64,000 nucleotides of DNA from Trissonchulus latispiculum (lineage: Eukaryota > Nematoda > Enoplea > Enoplida > Ironidae): positions 1 through 64,000 of the forward strand of contig JASAND010015579.1 of the NCBI GenBank assembly GCA_030248195.1, given 5' to 3'. Shown here piece after piece: positions 36,432-48,930 of this stretch. Below the pieces are notes generated by a model, which saw only the letters and a list, made by a program, of their open reading frames with translations, was not told where the DNA came from and did no database searches. Position numbers and translations under genes: made by a program. Position 1 is the stretch's first letter. Each line of letters starts with the position of its first letter.

Positions 36432-37493
36432 ATGGGCAAAGATTACTACAAAGTTTTGGGCATCGAACGCAGTGCCTCAGAGGATGACATTAAGAAGGCC
36501 TATCGTAAGATGGCCCTAAAATATCATCCGGACAAAAATAAGAGTCCTGGTGCGGAGGAAAAGTTTAAGGAGATTGCGGAAGCCTACGACGTTCTCAGCG
36601 ATCCGAAGAAAAAGGAAATCTTTGATCGATACGGAGAGGAGGGCCTCAAGGCCGATGCTGGCGGGGCTGGACCCGGGGGCCCTGGAGGGATGCCCGGTGG
36701 CACTTATTACTTTCATGGGGATCCGATGCGAGTTTTCAGTGAATTTTTCGGCGATGAAGATCCGTTTGCGGCATTTTTCGGCATGGGTGGACCCGCCGGT
36801 GGGGGAGTCTTTGGCGGCGGCGGGATGCCGGGCGGGGCCACGTCCTTTTTCATTGATCCAGAGGCCGGGCCGGGCAGTCGCGGTTCGCATCATCAGTTCA
36901 GTTTTGGTGGCGGGGGTGGTATGCAGCCCGGGGGTCGGAAACGTCAAGACGCCCCCGTACATCATGATCTGAACATTTCCCTGGAAGAGGTCTATAGGGG
37001 CTGTGTCAAAAAGATGAAAATCACCCGTCGGGTGCTGAACCCTGACGGGCGCAGCACCCGAACCGAAGAGAAAGTGCTGTCGATCAATGTGAAACCGGGC
37101 TGGAAGGCTGGCACCAAGGTTACCTTTCCCAAGGAGGGGGACCAGGGTCCGACCAGTATTCCGGCGGATATCATTTTTACCATCAAGGATAAGCCGCATC
37201 CGCACTTCAAGCGGGAGGGCTCCGATATCCGGTATACGGCCTCTATTTCGCTGAAGGAAGCCCTGTGCGGCACGACACTGGAGGTCCCAACACTGGACGG
37301 TACGACGGTTCCGGTCCATATGACGGAGGTCGTGAAGCCGACGACCACCAAACGACTCTACGGACAGGGTCTGCCTCTGCCCAAGGCGCCTGGACGTCGG
37401 GGTGACCTGATTGTGGCCTTTAACATTATCTTTCCCAACAGCCTGCCGGCCAGTATTAAGGAAATCCTGCGCGATTGTTTGCCGGATAAATGA
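36432..37493 (+). CDS. DnaJ/Hsp40 co-chaperone, class B (DNAJB1/4/5-like), 353 aa, intronless
   Basis: This is a co-chaperone that stimulates Hsp70 ATPase and hands over unfolded clients, in cytosol or nucleus. [10 protein letters not shown] opens a J domain (1-70) with the HPD motif at 32-34 and [23 protein letters not shown] Gly/Phe-rich linker (about 75-165) follows, unusually Gly-Met-rich ([13 protein letters not shown]). Two beta-barrel C-terminal domains (about 175-345) carry [35 protein letters not shown] and [16 protein letters not shown]. There is no cysteine-rich zinc finger, so it is not class A. The human DNAJB1 homologue is 340 aa. The start is set at ATG 36432 because homologues begin MGKDYY; an upstream TTG is not credible. 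The gene is one uninterrupted exon and its codons are GC-rich against an AT-rich background, so a retrocopy origin is possible. Confidence 0.97.
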   Translation: MGKDYYKVLGIERSASEDDIKKAYRKMALKYHPDKNKSPGAEEKFKEIAEAYDVLSDPKKKEIFDRYGEEGLKADAGGAGPGGPGGMPGGTYYFHGDPMRVFSEFFGDEDPFAAFFGMGGPAGGGVFGGGGMPGGATSFFIDPEAGPGSRGSHHQFSFGGGGGMQPGGRKRQDAPVHHDLNISLEEVYRGCVKKMKITRRVLNPDGRSTRTEEKVLSINVKPGWKAGTKVTFPKEGDQGPTSIPADIIFTIKDKPHPHFKREGSDIRYTASISLKEALCGTTLEVPTLDGTTVPVHMTEVVKPTTTKRLYGQGLPLPKAPGRRGDLIVAFNIIFPNSLPASIKEILRDCLPDK

Positions 37494-39599
37494 AGACACA
37501 CAATTTGATTCATTCGATTTGGCCTAGTATGTACTTACGTGCGCACTACGTATATATAAGTAATAAGTATATATTTTTCTTTGTATCTAGTATTTTTGTT
37601 CTCATGTGCTGTGTTTTTTGTATATATACATACATGGTCAACTGTTTTGTACAGAAATATATATATATACGTGTATGTATATACTTGGTTGCTCTATGTT
37701 AATTGTTAGCTTCGTTCTAGTATGGGGAGATGACTGCTCGAATTTGTAGATTTTGGGTTTCCTGACTTCCGGATTCTATTTCATTCTAATCTAGTATAGG
37801 AGATAACTATGAGATCTGCAATTCTTTTACGGGTTATATACTAAGTGGTCTTTTCTGGAAAAATTCCATTTTGCAGAAATTCAGCAGCGCCGATTGTTTT
37901 GCGCTACTACCCAGCAGATAAATAGAGGTGGTGGTTGTCTCAGGAGTCTTGACTCCCCTTTCGGAGTGAGCAAATACTTTTTTGCTATTTTTTGAGGAAA
38001 AACAGTTATTGTAAAAATTCGGTTGGCAAGCTAATGGACTTTGAGAGACGTGTGTATATTGGTTTTAACTTTTATTCTAGTCACGGGTGGACTGTCGGGG
38101 TGGTGGTTTTTTTTTCTTTCTGGGGGGGGATCCCGAAATTTTTTATTACATCCACGTGACTCACCCCGCGGCTGCCCAGCCCATTACGCCGCGTCCACAT
38201 ACAACAATGTATTACATCTGACATGACAATGCTGGTGCGTACAAACGGCAAGATCACGTCAGGGTTAGTAGACAAGAGATACGATGATGACGCCAGAGTT
38301 TGGTAGGCCACGGGGATGTTCAAGTACGTATATATAATACGTATAGTTAGTAAAGATAGTTAGTATAAATTCATAATCATCCTCGAGAATCCAATGAAGG
38401 ATTTATCGTGGCATGCAAAGGACTAAGGTCCTTGTAGTGCACGCCCCCGAATAAATTAGATTGCAGAATTCGGGATGCATCGGGGCTGAGGCTTGCAACT
38501 TGAGAATCCAAATCAAAGGATTTTGAAATAATTCTTGAGAATGTTTTTCTGCTCCAATAATTTTAGGCATAAAATATATACAAACGCTGCCGTTGTTGTT
38601 TTCATTCATATCTGTCAACTAACGATTGGTAACAATTTAGCCTGTGTTTTTAACCTTCGAAATTCCAGCAATTTGGTCAAAGAAGGTCGAAATCTCGCTA
38701 AATTTTTTTCTCTGGTTGCGGCCGGGGGCCATGCCCCGCTGCATACTTCATCAGAGTGTATATACATGTTGGTTTCTGAAACATTTGTTACGGATACATA
38801 TTCTCACGCTCACGCAAAATTCCTGTTGGTAACATACATGCGCAAGGGGTGTACTGTACTGAGGGTGTACCAAGGTATATACACCCTGATTTCTGGGAGG
38901 ACGGCGTAGTGCGCAAACAATGTCAGAGGGACCGCGCAGCGCAAGCAAGTCTGGGGGTTTTTACTGGGGGTGGGTGGGGGGCGCCCCTCCTGGGCCCCCC
39001 CACTAGACCTCTTCCCCCACTCGTCCCCCCACCACTTTTTTTGGCTCCCCCCCCCCCACTCACCCTAAGGTGCCCAGAAATTGCCAAATTTTTAGGATTT
39101 TTGGTAAAATTTTCAAGAAATTTTCGGCTTCGCCGTAATTTTTTGGTCGAAAATCGTCTATTTTAGTGCAAAACTTAATTTTTGAGCAATTTTAAGCGTA
39201 GTTATAGCAGTATCTGTAGAAAACAGCCTTTTTATATATACTGTTTGTATTTTTGGCATTGTTAGCCCATTTTATTCCCCCCCACTTTTGGACCTCCCCC
39301 CACTTATTTTTGCCTAAAAAACCACAGAAGTGATGGTCATATGTCAAAGTTGCGCAATTCAGCATGAATTATTCAAAAAAGACTAGGTTATAATTAACGA
39401 TTGTTGTCCGATCTAATTTCGACAAAAATGCGGAAGTTTTGAAAAAATTTGCAAGCAGATTACAATATGCAAAATCAGTAAAAAGAGCGGAAATTCAAGA
39501 CTGGGCTGCATATGCTAATTGCTAATATATACTTGAAAAATAAATTTCGCGATACTTTTCCACCGCCGCCCTTGCCTCTTCGCGTCGCCTGCCCTCCTG
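37494..39599. other. Downstream of DNAJB: AT-rich 3' region and repeat fragments
   Basis: 37530-37690 is dense in tatata/gtatac and may be the 3' UTR. 38950-39310 is a C-run repeat like 35150-35660. No coding region is supported. Confidence 0.4.
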
Positions 39600-40381
39600 G
39601 GGCCGATGTTATCAAAAGCGGGTTGAGTTCAACCCGGGTTGAACCCATTTTCGGGTTCAACCCTAAAATTCTCGGGTTGGATAAACCCCGCTGCTCAACC
39701 CTATGGTATCATTGTTTTTTGGGGTTGGGTTAGCTTAACCCGGGTTGAGCAGTTTCAACCCCGATTCAACCCAGTTTTCAACCCAGATTTCAACCCCATT
39801 TTCAGAAAGCACTAAAGTAGCCTTTCCTTTGAGGCTCTAGCCAACGATCCACAGTTTCAGCTATATACGCTAGCTTATCATAAATAGCAAAATACCAAGC
39901 AAACAGTGATTGGGATGGAAAAAAGTAATGCATAAGCTTGCTGAAACAAAGCTTAAATAAATCACTTTGTTTTCAATAATGTCCTCATATATCACCAATG
40001 GAGGTATGAGATATACATTTTAAACTTACTTTAAAAGACCAAAGAATAAAAATAATAGATACGTACCTTTAAATGTTCTTTTAAAAATATTAAAATTTTA
40101 TTGTAAAACTAAAAGGAAAGTGTCTTCTCTGTTGTTTTAACCCGGGTTGAAATCTCAACCCTCCTCACTGAGCAGGGTTGAGATTTAGCCATTTCAACCC
40201 AAAAACCAACCCAAATTTTCAACCCTAATATAATGATAACACTGGGTTGGAACGCAACCGCAATTTCAACCCCAACCCTGTTGTTTCAACCCGGGTTTAT
40301 TCAACCGTGTTTTGATAACACTGGGTCGAAGTTTTCAACCCCAATCTCAACCCGGGTTGAGATGCTTGATAACATCGGCCC
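39600..40381. mobile_element. PIF/Harbinger-like MITE, aacccgggtt-rich
   Basis: TIRs GGGCCGATGTTATCAA and TTGATAACATCGGCCC are perfect inverses. The 3-bp TSD CTG lies at 39597-39599 and 40382-40384. It is homologous to 27082-27911 at both ends; the central AT-rich segment differs. Confidence 0.85.
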
Positions 40382-40384
40382 CTG

Positions 40385-42238
40385 TTGTGCGAAGGGGACC
40401 GCGCAAAACAATGTCTGGCACACCCTGTGTTGCCCATGATATCGTTGCCTTTGGCAGTTTGTCTCCACCTTGTTTTTGTTATGTCATAAGCTATATACTC
40501 GGGTGTTAAGAAAAGTGTATATATATACTTACTGTGTTGATATGCGTACTATTATACTTCTCGCGGTAGATATTTATTTTCATTATCACTCCTATCCTTG
40601 TAAGAACTATTTTTGTTACATATATTACAATAAATAGTTATAGGTTAGCCGTATATACTGCGTACATTTTTTATAACCTGCTAATAAGTTGTCAGTATTG
40701 TAAGCATATATATGTAAAAACGGAAAACCATCCTAAATGTTTTTATTTCAGGAAATTGAATGTTTGCGTTAATTTCTAATTACACCACCAATTCTAAAAT
40801 TTTGTAACTAACTACCACATTTAAATACGGTCGCATGCCATTCTTGCGATTTTATTTGTATTTGTCCGTTTATTTGCAGTAGTTTACGACTTTGTTATAT
40901 GAGAGTAGTACATCCATTAAAGGAGTGTTAGTGTACGTATTCTTTCACTGACTTAGCACTGAGTCAGTTGGGACAACTAAGAAAAAATTGGCGCAAACGT
41001 ACTGTTAACCTAGTTTGGGATCTGTTGCTCCTTTGAACCCGGTGCCTTGCTTTTGGTCTTGACCAAACCTTTCTAAGCAGACATACTGGAGGCTGACTAA
41101 TTCAGAAATTTTATAGCATTTAAAAATTTGAAGTTTTAAGTTGGTTAAGGGGGGACCAAGGGGGTCTAAACATTTTTTATCCGAGTTTGCTTATACCCTG
41201 CTCAGTGACAACTAACTTTATAAACTTTATCCTGAGCTAACAAAAAGCTGAATCTAACATCGAATTTCAGAGTCACTATTAGCGTCCCAAAAAGTCCCCT
41301 TTCTGAAAGGCTTCAGAAAAATTGGAGATCATACTTTATACTTTGATGCCAATGGTGCCCCTCCTTACCAACTTAAAATTTTATAGTTTTTAGGAGGTTA
41401 ACAATTTTGAATTCATCAGCCTCAGTATGCTTCTTAACAAGATTTAAAAGTTATCTGGCAAAAAAACCAATTGCTAGGTTTGGGCCTAAGCTCAAGACTC
41501 AAGAGATCCTGGTTTGTCACTTATTTTTAGCTTTTTTCAGTTCCTAGGCGGTAAAGAGTTTGCATGTTGAAATATTCTTAGGCTCAGTTAAGTGGCGGTT
41601 AATAGTCACGACATACTACGATTAAGCTATTTTGGTTGGGCTTTTGGAAAAAATAGAATCCTGAAGAATTGTAGCCGTTAATCTTAGGTTATATCTTTGA
41701 ACTAAATTCTGGGACTAGTGCTTGATAGGTTGAAGGAAAATGCTGTCCACCCACTTCACATAGGTTTTGTTGCCTAGAACTGGATGATTTAGTTAGCTCT
41801 TAGCTAGAGTTGTGCCCGGCCCTTGAAGCGGGCCCGGGTCCGATCAGCAGCGAAGGGCCCGGGCCGGGCCTTAGAGGCTCGGAATCTTTACTCCAAGAAC
41901 TAGTGTGTGCTGTCAAGAGCAAATTTCAAGCATTCTGTGTACTAGTACTATGAATCGCAAAACTGACTGCGGAAATGAATTGGTTTGATTTCAACGGGGT
42001 AGTGAATTTTGTGTTGGATTGGATGTCCCCTTGCGAGTGAGGTTGTGACCTGTGGTATGTCTATTGCTGGCCAGAATGCCAGTTGGCTTGGCAACTAATT
42101 AGAAAAATATCCTAAATCTTTTGTAGACGAAATGGTATACACAATATGTCAGTATACGAAATGAACGGACAGTATATTGCGTCAATTTCCATTAAAAGGT
42201 CAACTTGCAGCAGCAAGATTAGCATAAAGGAGACGTGG
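40385..42238. other. Intergenic, no gene recognised
   Basis: AT-rich, unique-looking sequence. A short GC-rich block at 41811-41880 (agagttgtgcccggccc...gggcccgggccgggcc) belongs to the GTTGTGCC repeat family. Confidence 0.4.
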
Positions 42239-42429
42239 TACCTAGAGTTGTGCCCGGGCCCGGTCAGCCGCGGAGGTCCGGCCCAAGCCGGGCCTTGGGG
42301 GCCCCGGCCGCATATTTCTAATCTGTGTAACTGGAATACGCATTCTAAAATGTGTTGCGTAAATACCCAAGCGATTAGAAAGTGTGTACTTGGAATACGC
42401 AGCATACTTTCTAGTATTTCACTATATCC

Positions 42430-43800
42430 TAATTATTATTGGCTCATATAAATACGTTATATATATACCCATTGTGGTATTATATGCTGCATATGAATAC
42501 GTTATGCAAATAAAATACGTCAACTAGTACCTTCTAGTAGAGAAATACAAGAATATAACCGAACGGCAGGGTCAATTGGCAAAGCGAGGTTAGTGCAATG
42601 ACAATGGCGCTAATTTAAAAATACTTATTTCGGTTAAATACTATATGAATGCATTGCATACGAACACATGTAAAAATAAGAAATCAACAAAAAGTTAGAA
42701 AAATTCTAAAATTTTTCTTAGTTTAAATTTCTGCGTTTTCATGGAAAACCAACGTTACTCAGAATTATTATTCTATTTCTGATTTTGCAGAAACTGTACT
42801 TAGGGGTTGTCTGTCTACCTGAAGTTCATTTTTCAAGTCATCAGCTCTTGGTTAGCTCAGCATAAACTAAAAAAGTTCCTAAGTTTTAGGTGTAATTTGT
42901 AAGTAGTAAGAAAATTAAAAACGCGCATCATAGTCTTATATTCTGCGGTGGTCGTCGAAACCAGATATGCAAAACCTTCAGCAGATTATAGTTTGATTTA
43001 AAGTTTTTTAAAAATTCAAAAAATCCAAAATTTTTCACCAATCAATCCAAATGTTTTGGAATGCAATCATTCAGATTTTGGGCTAATTTGTCAAACTTTG
43101 AGAAAAGTAATTTTGATAAAGATACAAAGCTATAGTTTTACTTAAAAATTTGGGAGAGGGGCGACATTGTTGACTTAATTTAGTTGTTTTTGTTAGCTCA
43201 AGATATACAAATATTCGATATTTTGCTGAACATGTGTAATTTTTTATTTTTGTGATTCGGAAGTATATATATAATATCTTGTTCTATACGTTAATTTTAT
43301 TCGCTTACACTATCAGTCTCAATTTAAGACAGAATTGTCAGTTTAGGCTGATATAGCTCTTTTACATTTAGCCCAAATTTTAAATGAATGCATTCTAAAA
43401 CATTTGGATTGATTGATGAAAATTTTTGAATTTTTACAAAACTTAAGACGTTAAGTTTTCCGAGGAAAGAAAAATTCGCTGAAAGCTGAAAGTATAGCAT
43501 GTGGTTTTTGACAACCGCAGACGACTATACTAATAAGACTATTTAAAGTTTTGCTACCTTTTGTAATGTTGCTTTCTTTGTTAAAATGTGTTCCAATGCA
43601 TTCATATGGGATTGATTTAACCAAAATAAGTATTTTCTAAAAAATTAGCATCATGCTAAGCTCCCTTTGCCAATTAGCACTGCCGTGCCGTTACTTTTTT
43701 AAATTTCTCCACTGGAAGGTTCATATTGTATTTATATGCAGCATATAAATACCAAACACCATGGGTATATAATGTACTTATATGAGCCAACAATAGCATA
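42430..43800. repeat. Fold-back repeat, about 1.4 kb
   Basis: tggctcatataaatac...gccgttcgg-type sequence at 42440-42660 returns inverted at 43630-43790 (ccaaaataagtattt, tttgccaatt, gagccaac). The arms are diverged by an estimated 15-25 percent. The 42740-43500 middle has weaker inverted similarity (tcatggaaaacc against ttttccgagg). Confidence 0.65.
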
Positions 43801-43813
43801 TAATGAAACACTA

Positions 43814-44933
43814 AGTACGACCAAAAAATGTGTGTACAAACTTTGACCGTTTATAGCAGATTCGACAATGGAGCAAACCCCAACAATGTATATATTTTTA
43901 GAATCGTCAGGAACTCGAGATTTCGAAAATCCGGTTTCATTCACGGAAAAGTTTTTTTAGTTTTTCGCCCAATTTTTTTCGTAATCAAAATTTTGTTTTG
44001 ACGGTCGAATAGAGCTGGTTCCGCAGCATATTTTTGCTATACAAATTTTTCACGAAAATGAACCCAATTTCCGGAATTCCGTGTTTTCAAAATTTCCGGA
44101 TTTTAAAAATTTTCTCCAATACCCACCAGATGGGTATCATTCGAAAGCTCTTATCGAGCTGAACAACTTTTGTAATAGAATGAACTCTTGAAAATGTACA
44201 CAATTCCCGGAATTCGAGACAACCGAATTTTCCGGAATTTTTTCCAATACCCCACAATATGGGTATCATTCGAAAGCTCTTGATGAGCTGAACAAATCTT
44301 GTAATAGAACCAATGTCTGAAAATGCACCCAATTCCCGAAATTCACGAATTCCGGATTTCACTCTAGCTTGGAAGGTATTAGCGAATTCCGAGAACTGAG
44401 CTCATTTCTGCGAGCTGGTTCTATTACAAGATTTGTTCTTACAAGATTTGTTCAGCTCATCAAGAGCTTTCGAATGATACCCATATTGTGGGTATTGGAG
44501 AAAATTTTTAAAATCCGGATAATCCGGGTTTCGCGAATTCCGGGAATTTCGTGCATTTTCAAGAGTTCATTTTATTGGAAAAGTTGTTCAGCTCGATAAG
44601 AGCTTTCGAATGATACCCATCTTGGGGGTATTGGAGAAAATTTTCAAAATCCGGAATTCCGGGAATTGGGTGGATTTTCGTCAAAAACTTGTAGAAGCAA
44701 AAATATGCAGCGGGACCGGCTCTATTCGATTGTGAAAACAAATTTTTGATTGCGATAAAAATTGGGCTAAAAATTAAAAAATTTAGATTTTCCGTGAACG
44801 AAACCCGGAATTCCGGATTTTCGAAATCTTGGGTTCCTGAGGATTCTAAAAATATATACATTGTTGGGGTTTACTCCAAAGGTTAATCTGCTATAAACGG
44901 TCGAAGTTTGTACACACATTTTTTGGTCGTACT
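43814..44933. repeat. Palindrome homologous to 24756-25934
   Basis: The outer ends agtacgaccaaaaaatgtg and its inverse bound about 550-bp arms. The arms share atgtatatatttttagaatcctcagg, gatacccatattgtgggtattgg and tccggaattcc with the 24.8-kb palindrome. The outer 70 bp (ccaacaatg..., gtttatagcagatt) are specific to this copy. Confidence 0.82.
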
Positions 44934-45877
44934 ATTCGTTTTTTTATAGAAAGTATAGTCAAGACGCACAATTTGCACCACTTTTTGTTCAGCGATTAAG
45001 TGTGCAAATTTTAAACATCTGAATATGTGGATCTGCTTGCAATTGGAGCTTAAAACTTGCAGTAAGCATGTCAACAGACTAGTACTTGTTGCTGCCAAAA
45101 GTTGGCTGCATATTATTTCGCCAGTTTCCCGAAATCCAGTTTTTTCCGCAAAAAATCGCGTAATGGTGCAGATTTCAACACCATCTTTAAAGTGAACCAC
45201 CGGTGTTGAAATCTGCACCGACCACGTTTTAATTTGCACCACCTATAATTTATTAAGAAAATAGCATACGTAGGCAGACATACAAAAAGCGAAAATAATA
45301 ATTCTTGCACAGTTTTAATACAGACACGATAAAAAGACGAATCAAAATGTTTCCATGTTACAAAATTGGCAATACACAAGATTTTTCAATTTACATATAT
45401 TGTAAAGACATAGACTAACAAAAGTTAAAAAAACCAATAAAAATACGAAATTTTTACAATGTTTGCACAGCAAAAATGATGCAATACACATTCATGTAGA
45501 AGAGTTACAGTACAGAAGAAATAAAGAATAGGAATGAGCGGGTCACTGTCACTCCACATGCCAAATCTGGCTGAGTAATGGACAAATAAGCTGTCTGGTG
45601 AAATAGTAAAGCAGCAGAATCCAATAATTAAGTAACAGCAGAAGGGGGAAGCCAGATGCCGGGTAAATAATCCTGAGAAAATTCAGGGAGCTTCATTGAA
45701 TCACAAAAATTCCAATTTGATGGGTGGCTGAGGTTGGGATGAGGTGTTTTGAAGGGTTGACGACTCTAAAACAATCACATAAAACACAAGCATCATTTAC
45801 TAAGACAGGGAACAGACTGCAAAAAGTGAGAAAAAGGAAAAGTAATATGCAAAATGTAGGGGAATATTTGTTTCTTA

Positions 45878-46096
45878 GGGCCTTTTCAAGAAAGGGTAGA
45901 GTAGAGTGTAGCAGAGTAGAGTAGAGTTAAAATTAACTCTTTTCATGAAAGTATGGAGTTATTTAACTCTCTCTAACCCTGCAGGGTTAAAAACGGCGAG
46001 GTTAAAAAGAGTTAAAAATGCCAGGTTAAAATTAACTCCATGCATTCATGAAAAGAGTTAATTTTAACTCTACTCTACCCTTTCTTGAAAAGGCCC
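45878..46096. mobile_element. PIF/Harbinger-like MITE with TTA duplication
   Basis: TIRs of about 30 bp (GGGCCTTTTCAAGAAAGGGT... and its inverse) are flanked by TTA at 45875-45877 and 46097-46099, the TWA duplication classic for PIF/Harbinger. The interior is gagttaaaattaactc palindromic motifs. Confidence 0.85.
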
Positions 46097-46103
46097 TTAG
46101 TCA

Positions 46104-46315
46104 TAGGTAGAGTTGTGCCGTAATTTGCGGGGCCGCGCCCGTGCCCGGGCCTACAACATCACCGGGCACGGATTTCCGGTGTCAGGCCCTGGTCCGGAGG
46201 CCCTGCTCGGCCTAGATGAAATCAAAAATCCGTGCACGGGGCTGGGTCTGCCCAGTGCAGGCCCGGCCTAGGCCCGAAAGCACGCTTCAAGGCCCGGGCG
46301 CAACTCTATGTAGGA
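46104..46315. repeat. GC-rich palindromic repeat, GTTGTGCC family
   Basis: It begins tagagttgtgccg and ends gcgcaactcta. Between are gcccgtgcccgggcc-type motifs in both orientations. No clear duplication of flanks. Confidence 0.55.
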
Positions 46316-48930
46316 GCTCATCGATTTAAGAAAATTTCATTTACCATTTTCCAGATTTGCCCACTTAGGAAACTAAGACAACAAAGTTTTTGCTGGGAAT
46401 TTTACGAAAATCTAACCTTTTAGTCACAAATTTGGAAATTTTTTAGTAACAATTTCTATTTATTTCAGATCTGAGCACTGGGCCGGATATAGCGGCGGTC
46501 CACAGTATAAAGACAGGTAATGAGCACCGAATATTTTTCATGTCCAAGTGTCCGCCGGTTTTTCATTAACTGATTCATTTATCCGCAAATTCAAAACTTA
46601 AAAACATTCAAAAAAGTTAAAATTGCAATTTTGTGCCGATTTTATGCTGATCATTGAAATTGTATGATCAAGCCAAGCTGTGGACCTTAAATTCCAAGAT
46701 CCTATTTCTCTATATTAGATTTAACCTAGACTGCAGTTGATCAGCATGGAAAGAAAGAAATCGTCAGAAAGAAAGCGTCGGATTAAAATTAACATTTTAA
46801 TCCGGCGAATTAATAGAACTGAAAATTATTAAAAGGATTAAAATTTTAAACTGATCTTGTTTCATTATTTTATTACCATTCAGATTCAGAGAGAGAGCGA
46901 GTCAATTTTATTTCGATTTGTTTAACCGATGAGGCGATTAACCTTTAAAATTAAATCGATGGAACTCTAAAATTTCTGTTTTTCAAACCATTTTTGTAAA
47001 TCAATGTTAAAAGTTGAGTCTTGAATTTAGCCTGTGCATTAAATTTATTGAAACACACAAACAAAACCAAAATTACTATAGTTATTAATTAGATATTTGA
47101 ACAAATTAGCAAATTAATGCTATGATCTAAGAGCAAAATTCTAAAAAATTATTATTGCTGCTAAAATAGACAAAAAGTGCATAGTAATGGCATATTTTAT
47201 ATCGTTTCACACGAAATTATTATTAATTAAACATATTAAATGTGCACAAGAAATCAATCCCATTCCATGACACTTAAATAGCATGTTTTCAGTGTGTGGT
47301 GCATATTTTAACACCTGGTGCACTTTACAGCCCATAGTGGTGCACATTACAACAAACACCCTATTTTCAATCGTAATTAAACTTTTTTATTTAAAAATTC
47401 AAGATATTACGTTATAATGCTTATTTTTAGATGAAGATATAGAGCACATCCTGAGAAATCCAACACTGTTTAAAATAATTATAAAGATTTAGTAATGAGT
47501 TCAAATACCACTGTCAAACACAAGGCGTACTTACCTTCAACATCATTGTACACAGCATGTTTTCAATGTATGTCTCAGTTAACTGCGCCGCCCGAATGCA
47601 TATAAAAAGGTATCACGTGACAAGTCACACCAGCAGAAAGAGCGTTTCATTGGCTACATGTAGATGCCAATTTTATGGTGTATCTTTCGTGAAGTAGTTT
47701 TATATATATTCGTGAAAATAGACAAAAATGGTGCACTTTAGGGGTGGTGCAAATTGTGCGTCTTGACTATATGCTGCGTATTCCAAGTACACACTTTCTA
47801 AAAGCTTGCGTATTTACGCTACACATTTTAGAATGCGTATTCCAGTTACACAGATTAGAAATATGCGGCCCGGCCAGGCCCGGTCGGGCCCGATGAGGCC
47901 CGGTCAAATTTTTGTTGTGCAAATTTCATAAATTTTCCAAATTCTCTGCATAAGAAAGTCAAATTTAAGCTTCCAGGAGTTGCCTAAGTTGTAATAAACA
48001 GCACTAGCTATTGTTTTACACTGTTTTTTGTATGCCGGGCCTTCACCGGGCCGACCGGGCCTACGCCGGGCCGCCGGGCCTCCGGGCGGCCCGAGGCCCG
48101 GCCCTGTCGGTTCAGTAGGCCCGGGCTCGGGCCCGGCCCGGGAAATTTCTTAACGGCACATTGCGCGCTAAAACTGTATATACAGTTAATTAAAGTTGCG
48201 TACACTAATTATCGCCCTTTACGGGTTCGCTGAGATTCGTGTCGGATCGCAGAAACGGCTACTCGGTTAATCCGATCTGTGGCCAATGTTATAAATATGG
48301 TTAAGGCTAACTCGGGGTAAGTCCATTTTTGGGTTATCCCCTAAACTTGGGTTGGAGTAACCCTGTATTATAATACATTTTTCGGGTTAGGTTTAGTTAA
48401 CCCGGTTGTGTGATCTAACCCCGATTTTAGCCCCAATTAGATCATGAAATCAGCTGACTCAACAACTGTCAACCCCAATTTTTATTTTTGAACCATTTTC
48501 ATGAAAATTGGAAATAATAAATTTGAAGTAAAACATGAAGTTCAAAAATCCCGTCACGAAGACAAGCAATGAAAACTGTGTTCCACTTGTTGCTTTCAAA
48601 AATTTCGATATTAGTTTTTCATTCGTCACTGAGGAGGGTTGAGATTTGCTTAATTTGACTTAGATTTTATCCCGGATTTGAAACACGGGTTTTGTTTTAA
48701 CACTGGGTTAAGGGTTAATCCTAACACTAACCCTAACCCATCTAGCGGAATCCGGGTTTCGCTAACCCCATTTTTATAACATTGGGTTAGTGTTGATAAC
48801 CCGTTTTCTAATTCTGGTTAGCGATTTAACCGGGTTAAGGGGGGGTCCAGTTTTCGACCATCTCCGACTTTGCTCATTTTCATATTTTTCACATACTTGT
48901 AGTCCCAATGGGTCCTCAAAACAAGACCAG

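Larger units (their letters stand above)
44958..47766. mobile_element. 2.8-kb TIR element with TATA target duplication
   Basis: The 24-bp TIRs GTCAAGACGCACAATTTGCACCAC are perfect inverses at 44958 and 47766, flanked by TATA at 44954-44957 and 47767-47770. tgcaccac/gtggtgca motifs recur inside both ends. It hosts later insertions (45878-46096 and about 46104-46315). The longest frames inside match no transposase I know. Confidence 0.75.
42242..48170. repeat. Nested fold-back complex
   Basis: Successive inverted pairs are stacked inside one another. GC-rich gggcccgg arms lie at 42242-42312 and 47868-48145. Inside them, atatttctaatctgtgtaactggaatacgc... (42313-42402) matches the inverse of 47771-47867. 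Inside those lie a 1.4-kb fold-back, a 1.1-kb palindrome and a 2.8-kb TIR element, listed separately. No conserved protein is encoded. Confidence 0.7.

Noticed and set aside
36516..37499. 327-codon open frame on the minus strand opposite DNAJB
   Set aside because: It is the antisense shadow of a GC-rich conserved gene and has no domain logic of its own.
44883..45242. 119-codon minus-strand frame inside the 2.8-kb TIR element as a transposase
   Set aside because: No DDE/DDD motif or recognisable domain, and codon use looks random.
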